From positions 310,001-374,000 of the forward strand of contig NZ_RBWS01000008.1 of the NCBI RefSeq assembly GCF_003627955.1: a DNA stretch of 64,000 nucleotides, in the 5' to 3' direction. The first letter of the stretch is position 1, and each line of letters opens with the position of its first letter. Under the pieces are notes generated by a model that saw only the letters and a program-made list of their open reading frames with translations, was not told the origin of the DNA and made no database searches. Of the stretch, positions 60,333 to 64,000 are shown in pieces. A program made the position numbers and the translations under genes. The DNA is from Sphingobacterium puteale (GTDB taxonomy: Bacteria; Bacteroidota; Bacteroidia; Sphingobacteriales; Sphingobacteriaceae).

Positions 60333-61915
60333 TATTCCAATCCAAATACAGCCTCTGAAAGACCGATCTCATCTGGAGAATATGGAAGTGTATAAGGAAC
60401 ATTCATCTCATCAAACTTGGCCCCGGTTGAACGACCGATGCAGATGACTTTTTGTCCCGGTTCTAAAAGATTGTCCGCAAAATAAGCCTCTACATTACTA
60501 GGACTTGTAAATACGAGTACTTCTGCATTGGACGGATCCACATCCTCCTCCAATACGGTTTCATAGACAGGGATATTAATGATTTTTGTTTCTGGGCTTA
60601 ATGCTTTCTGAATCGTCTCAAGCGATTCCTTTGCACGCGGGATAAGTACTGTTCCACCATTTGCCAATTCGGCAAATTTCTTGGCGATTTCATCCATATT
60701 AATACCTTCGCTGTCACCGGAAAAATCCGCTACGCGATCGTACTTACGTAATATTTCTTCCGAACCACGGCCGATAACGCCTATTTTGGTCTTTTTACTT
60801 AACCGCGGCTCCAGGTTGAAGAAATGCTCAATCCCGTTTTTGCTTGAAAATATAATCCAATCAACATGCTTTAGGATAAAAGGGTCCAGTTTATTGATGA
60901 TCGGAAATATCTTGATCAGCGAACGGCCTTCGATAGTGATATTATGTTTGGCCATAGCACGGGCGAAGTAGGAATTTTCGTCTACCTCCCTGGAAATAAA
61001 GACAGATTGCGGTAACTTACGATCTTTTGCGTACTTGCTGAAAATACGCTCAGCCAATCTGGTTGGATCGGTATCTCTCAAGTATACACGGTCAGGAAAG
61101 TCTTCACTTGTATCGGCAATAGAAGCCCAAGCTTCATATTCATCACCACTTTTGCGGCAATAACATCCGAGTGGTGCATGACATCCAGCGTCAAATTTGT
61201 TCAATACCAATCGTTCTACTGCAATGGTTTTAGCGACCTCATTGTTATTTAGTGGTTGCAATGCAGTAAAGAGTTCTTTATCGACTTCACGGATCTGAAT
61301 AGCTAATACACCTTGTGCCGGAGCAGGGATAATTTCGACCGGTGGAATTTCTTCGACATGAAAGTCTGTGATATCCATTTCGATACGGCTGATACCCGCC
61401 TTTGCCAGCACAATAGCATCGTATTGCTCGTCCCGCAGCTTCTGCATTCTTGTTTGGAGGTTACCTCTTAGATCGTCGAATTCCAGGTCTGGGCGTAAAG
61501 CCGATATTTGTGCTTTTCTACGGTTGGAAGATGTTCCGACAGTTGCGTTATGTTTTAGCGATAGACGTTTCTTGATATCTACACAATCCTTGTGGATAAT
61601 CAATAATTCGGAAGGGTCCTCCCGTTCGGAAACAGCCGCAATAATCAATCCCGGCGGATTGATTGTAGGTAAATCTTTGTGTGAATGTACGGCTAAATCG
61701 ATGGTCCCGTTCAAAAGTTCTTCCTCAAGTTCTTTGGTGAAAAATCCTTTACCTTCCAATTTATCCAAACGGAGATGCTGAATAATATCACCTTGAGTTT
61801 TGATGACTTTTAACTCTGCTTCTATACCAATTTCCTGTAATCGGTCTTTCACAAAATTTGCCTGCCACATTGCAAGAACACTTCCCCGGGTGCCAATGAT
61901 TAGTTTTCTATTCAC
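60329..61915 (-). CDS. hemC-hemD: Fused hydroxymethylbilane synthase / uroporphyrinogen-III synthase
   Basis: 528 residues in two parts. Residues 1-~300 are HemC: IIGTRGSVLAMWQANFVKD, LAVHSHKDLPTINPPGL, GTSSNRRKAQISALRPDL and the dipyrromethane-cofactor Cys245 in FDAGCHAPLGCYC. Residues ~303-528 are HemD: PQSVFISREVDENSYFARA, VDWIIFSSKNGIEHFF, LVFTSPSNVEAYFADN and VICIGRSTGAKFDEM. Together they convert porphobilinogen to uroporphyrinogen III, which could allow passing of the unstable hydroxymethylbilane. No frameshift or linker break is seen. It is followed by hemB 105 nt downstream. Confidence 0.93.
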   Translation of the reverse strand: MNRKLIIGTRGSVLAMWQANFVKDRLQEIGIEAELKVIKTQGDIIQHLRLDKLEGKGFFTKELEEELLNGTIDLAVHSHKDLPTINPPGLIIAAVSEREDPSELLIIHKDCVDIKKRLSLKHNATVGTSSNRRKAQISALRPDLEFDDLRGNLQTRMQKLRDEQYDAIVLAKAGISRIEMDITDFHVEEIPPVEIIPAPAQGVLAIQIREVDKELFTALQPLNNNEVAKTIAVERLVLNKFDAGCHAPLGCYCRKSGDEYEAWASIADTSEDFPDRVYLRDTDPTRLAERIFSKYAKDRKLPQSVFISREVDENSYFARAMAKHNITIEGRSLIKIFPIINKLDPFILKHVDWIIFSSKNGIEHFFNLEPRLSKKTKIGVIGRGSEEILRKYDRVADFSGDSEGINMDEIAKKFAELANGGTVLIPRAKESLETIQKALSPETKIINIPVYETVLEEDVDPSNAEVLVFTSPSNVEAYFADNLLEPGQKVICIGRSTGAKFDEMNVPYTLPYSPDEIGLSEAVFGLEY

Positions 61916-62165
61916 GTTATTTTACTTTACCTATTAAAATGTGTTTAATACAATTTATTGAAGCAAAAATAAATAAATAGGTGGAATATGTTGACACGTT
62001 ACTGTCATTATCTAGGAGGAAATGATTGATAAACCGAAAATTAGAACAGCAGTAGGGGCTCCCTTGATAAAAAAATCAATTGCATTACGGTCGCCATTAT
62101 TGGGGTACAAGTCAGAAAAGGATAAATGTAATTCGTCAGAAATGATTGCAGCGGTAGGATTGCAA
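61916..62165. other. Spacer between hemA and hemCD
   Basis: 250 nt downstream of hemA and upstream of hemCD (minus strand). AT-rich near hemCD; no convincing promoter, terminator or ORF seen. Confidence 0.4.
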
Positions 62166-63407
62166 TTAGTTTTTCTCAATCTCAGGCGTTTTAACCAAGA
62201 TTTCTTTCGCCATAACCATCGGAACTTTGATATATTTCTTTTCCATATAGTTGATGACTTTTTCAAGAACCTCCCTCGCTTCAGGTGTCAGCGCCTGTAC
62301 TTCTTGGGCAAAGACCTCGTTTAAGGCAAATGACTTGATTTCTTTGATCTTCTCAGGAACTTCACGCATAGCAACCTCTACGCGTCTCTGTTTGATCAGT
62401 GGTAAAAATTCCTGAATATTGTCCTGTATGATTTTTTCAGCACTGTCCAGTTCATTATAACGTTCCTGGATATTTTTCTCCGCAATAGCTTGTAAGCTAC
62501 TGACTTCAATGTAATGAATCGGGTTGTGTTTGATTACTTCGGCATCAATATCATTTGGAACAGCTAAATCAATGATAATTTTCTTGTCGGTTTCACCATT
62601 TAGTAGCGATTGGTACAAGGTATTATCAATGATTGATGTTGGAGCACCTGTACATGTAATCAGAATATCAAAACCTCCTTTGTATTTGTCAATGCTAGCA
62701 AGTGGATAAGCCTCAGCATTTAACTCCTCAGCTAATGCTTTTGCGTTTTCAAGCGTGCGGTTAAAAACGACAAATTTGGCTTTTTGATTTTTTTGGAAAT
62801 ATTTTGCTAAGTTCTGGTTTGTTTCGCCTGATCCGACAATAAGGATTCTAGGGTTTTCAACGAGCTTTAATTCACGTAATTTGCGGTAGGCAAGAGAAAC
62901 AACAGAAATCGGATTTCTGGAAATTTTTGTATAAGTATAAACTTCTTTTGCTGTTTTTACAAGACGATCCATCATTAAACGAAGGAAATCACCTGTAAAA
63001 CCAGCTTCTCTACAGCGATCATAAGCTCTACGTACCTGCGCCAAGATTTCTTTCTCGCCAACAACAAGGCTTTCGAGCGAACAGGACATCCGAAGCAAAT
63101 GATGTAAGGCATCCATTCCTTCATATTTGTTGACCTGACCCAAATAACATTGGAGTCGCTCCTGCGGAACACAGAAATTTAATTTTCCCATAAATTCCGC
63201 AATAAATTCGTTAGTCAGCTCATGAGCACCATAAAATACAAACTCTACCCGGTTACAAGTACCTATGTAAAAGATCTCTGGAATATCCAGGCTGTGTTTT
63301 AAGCTAATGAGGCGACTTTCTAAATCCTCATTGCAGATCACTAGATTACCTAGATCTTTTAATTCGACATGTTTATGAGTAAACGCTAATACTTTAAGAT
63401 TTTTCAA
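62166..63407 (-). CDS. hemA: Glutamyl-tRNA reductase
   Basis: Reduces glutamyl-tRNA to glutamate-1-semialdehyde, the committed step of C5 heme synthesis. Catalytic Cys in IFYIGTCNRVEFVFYG (~residue 50), HLLRMSCSLESLVVGEKEIL, NADPH site ILIVGSGETNQNLAKYF, and NPISVVSLAYRKLREL are all present. The C-terminal helical dimerisation domain spans ~305-413. The 413-residue length is normal. A promoter-like pair and a 14-bp dyad lie upstream. Confidence 0.96.
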   Translation of the reverse strand: MKNLKVLAFTHKHVELKDLGNLVICNEDLESRLISLKHSLDIPEIFYIGTCNRVEFVFYGAHELTNEFIAEFMGKLNFCVPQERLQCYLGQVNKYEGMDALHHLLRMSCSLESLVVGEKEILAQVRRAYDRCREAGFTGDFLRLMMDRLVKTAKEVYTYTKISRNPISVVSLAYRKLRELKLVENPRILIVGSGETNQNLAKYFQKNQKAKFVVFNRTLENAKALAEELNAEAYPLASIDKYKGGFDILITCTGAPTSIIDNTLYQSLLNGETDKKIIIDLAVPNDIDAEVIKHNPIHYIEVSSLQAIAEKNIQERYNELDSAEKIIQDNIQEFLPLIKQRRVEVAMREVPEKIKEIKSFALNEVFAQEVQALTPEAREVLEKVINYMEKKYIKVPMVMAKEILVKTPEIEKN

Positions 63408-63438
63408 AGCTCTAATCCCTCGCTTATATTTAACGGTA

Positions 63439-63473
63439 CAAATGTAGCTTAAATGCTTTGTGCTTGTGTCAAA
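63439..63473 (-). promoter_or_regulatory. Promoter of hemA
   Basis: On the minus strand TTTG (63470-63473), a 23-nt spacer and TACATTTG (63439-63446) fit the phylum consensus; the -7 box ends 31 nt before hemA. Confidence 0.5.
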
Positions 63474-63573
63474 AATCTGTCAAACGCATTAATTTAGAAA
63501 GATTTTAAATAGCTTTATTTTATTTTTAATTAGTTGGTTTTTAGTATTTTAAGTATTGTTGTAGAATAGAGTG

Positions 63574-63603
63574 ATTTTCATCACACATCTGTGTGATGAA
63601 AAT
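63574..63603. promoter_or_regulatory. 14-bp dyad between the unknown gene and hemA
   Basis: ATTTTCATCACACA (63574-63587) and TGTGTGATGAAAAT (63590-63603) form a perfect inverted repeat with a 2-nt centre, about 165 bp upstream of hemA and 23 nt past the stop of the next gene. It lacks a T-run on either strand, so an operator is as likely as a terminator. Confidence 0.4.
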
Positions 63604-63626
63604 TCCAACCTCTTGAAGGTGTTAAA

Positions 63627-63998
63627 CTATTCATTATTGCCTGTATTTGTTTGTGCTGAGTCTATGGTGATATCTTCCAGTTCCTCTACATAGGGGACTT
63701 CTTCATTGGTGGTTGCCTCCTTTATTTCACTGTCAGTATATTGATAATAAGTATCAAATGTTTTAGTCTCTTTATTGTAAATCAATGCATACTTGGAACT
63801 TTTGTTTTTGACAATAATTCCGTCAGCTGGGGCGGGCACCAATTTCATCTCATCCATAAAAATCTTTTGTCCCTTTTTGAAGCTATTGATCAAAGGAAGT
63901 TCACCGGAATATTCTTTCCAGAAAAGAATATCTCCTTTTGCAGATATAATCCAGATGGCACTACTTTGATAGTCATTTTTTTCCACTAAAAAAGCCAT
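63627..63998 (-). CDS. Unknown protein, possibly cut by the window edge
   Basis: Reads 123 residues from a Met at 63998 (MAFLVEKNDYQSSAIWIISA), only 2 nt from the window end, so the true start may lie outside. No TM helix or signal peptide is visible in this part. The C-terminal ~35 residues are acidic (EEVPYVEELEDITIDSAQ). WIISAKGDILFWKEYSGELP and GIIVKNKSSKYALIYNKE look beta-rich. No family recognised. Confidence 0.6.
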   Translation of the reverse strand: MAFLVEKNDYQSSAIWIISAKGDILFWKEYSGELPLINSFKKGQKIFMDEMKLVPAPADGIIVKNKSSKYALIYNKETKTFDTYYQYTDSEIKEATTNEEVPYVEELEDITIDSAQTNTGNNE

Positions 63999-64000
63999 TT

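Noticed and set aside
1..64000. CRISPR arrays, tRNA or rRNA genes, insertion sequences, prophage
   Set aside because: None recognised on either strand by reading; no transposase, integrase or phage structural genes among the coding regions.

Overview
The window looks like chromosomal DNA of a member of the Bacteroidota, most likely family Sphingobacteriaceae and plausibly Sphingobacterium. This rests on the S10/spc/alpha ribosomal order without adk, promoters of the TAnnTTTG type, few clear Shine-Dalgarno sites, an acyl-ornithine transcarbamylase (ArgF') in place of a classical OTCase, a three-gene cytochrome-b succinate dehydrogenase, DUF4252 and DUF3472 proteins, and a fused HemC-HemD. The genus is inference from memory. 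I see no rRNA, tRNA, CRISPR array, insertion sequence or prophage.

Layout. 0.1-6.4 kb: end of the ribosomal protein supercluster (rplO, secY, map, infA, rpmJ, rpsM, rpsK, rpsD, rpoA, rplQ), closed by a strong terminator. 6.5-11.5 kb: second half of an arginine pathway cluster (argD, argF', argB, proC, argE), convergent with an Lrp/AsnC regulator. 12.4-24.4 kb: accessory and envelope genes. These are a kinase-fold-like unknown protein, ruvC, a flippase-like membrane protein coupled to a GT2 glycosyltransferase, a PlsC acyltransferase, a DUF2089 regulator with a membrane protein and a secreted hydrolase, an SDR with a second flippase-like protein, a lipocalin-like lipoprotein, gmd and a membrane-anchored coiled-coil protein. 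25.0-28.75 kb: a very large orphan NtrY-like histidine kinase. 28.8-32.4 kb: sdhCAB. 32.5-41.7 kb: a beta-barrel protein, csaA, tadA, sodA, lipoprotein msrA, pruA, a Tat-exported phosphoesterase with an EEP-family nuclease/phosphatase, recA and nth. 42-46.5 kb: S8 and S9 peptidases. 46.7-50.3 kb: first half of the arginine cluster (GNAT acyltransferase, argG, argC) behind an arginine-rich leader peptide. 50.5-57.2 kb: DUF1648 protein, AAA ATPase, DUF5077/DUF3472 protein, a lipoprotein, and an ECF sigma / anti-sigma / DUF4252 / DUF4252 cassette. 57.3-63.4 kb: C5-pathway heme genes (hemL, hemB, hemCD, hemA) on the minus strand.

How they work together. The two arginine blocks cover acyl-glutamate formation through acyl-citrulline deacylation and argininosuccinate synthesis; only argH is missing. 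ProC and PruA connect this pool to proline. HemA, HemL, HemB and HemC/HemD take glutamyl-tRNA to uroporphyrinogen III, and one product of the pathway, heme, is needed by SdhC. SodA and MsrA form an oxidative-stress neighbourhood.

Most interesting signals: (1) a 44-codon leader ORF with four Arg codons in its last ten residues, overlapping a hairpin, upstream of the argG block; (2) degenerate 7-nt repeats of the form CTNNNTA abutting start or stop codons at four loci; (3) a conserved-looking unknown protein with an APH-like kinase signature; (4) a DUF2089 three-gene unit behind an array of AATATT dyads; (5) structured intergenic RNA candidates before rplQ and msrA; (6) ArgF' with Val at the residue that separates acetyl- from succinyl-ornithine enzymes.
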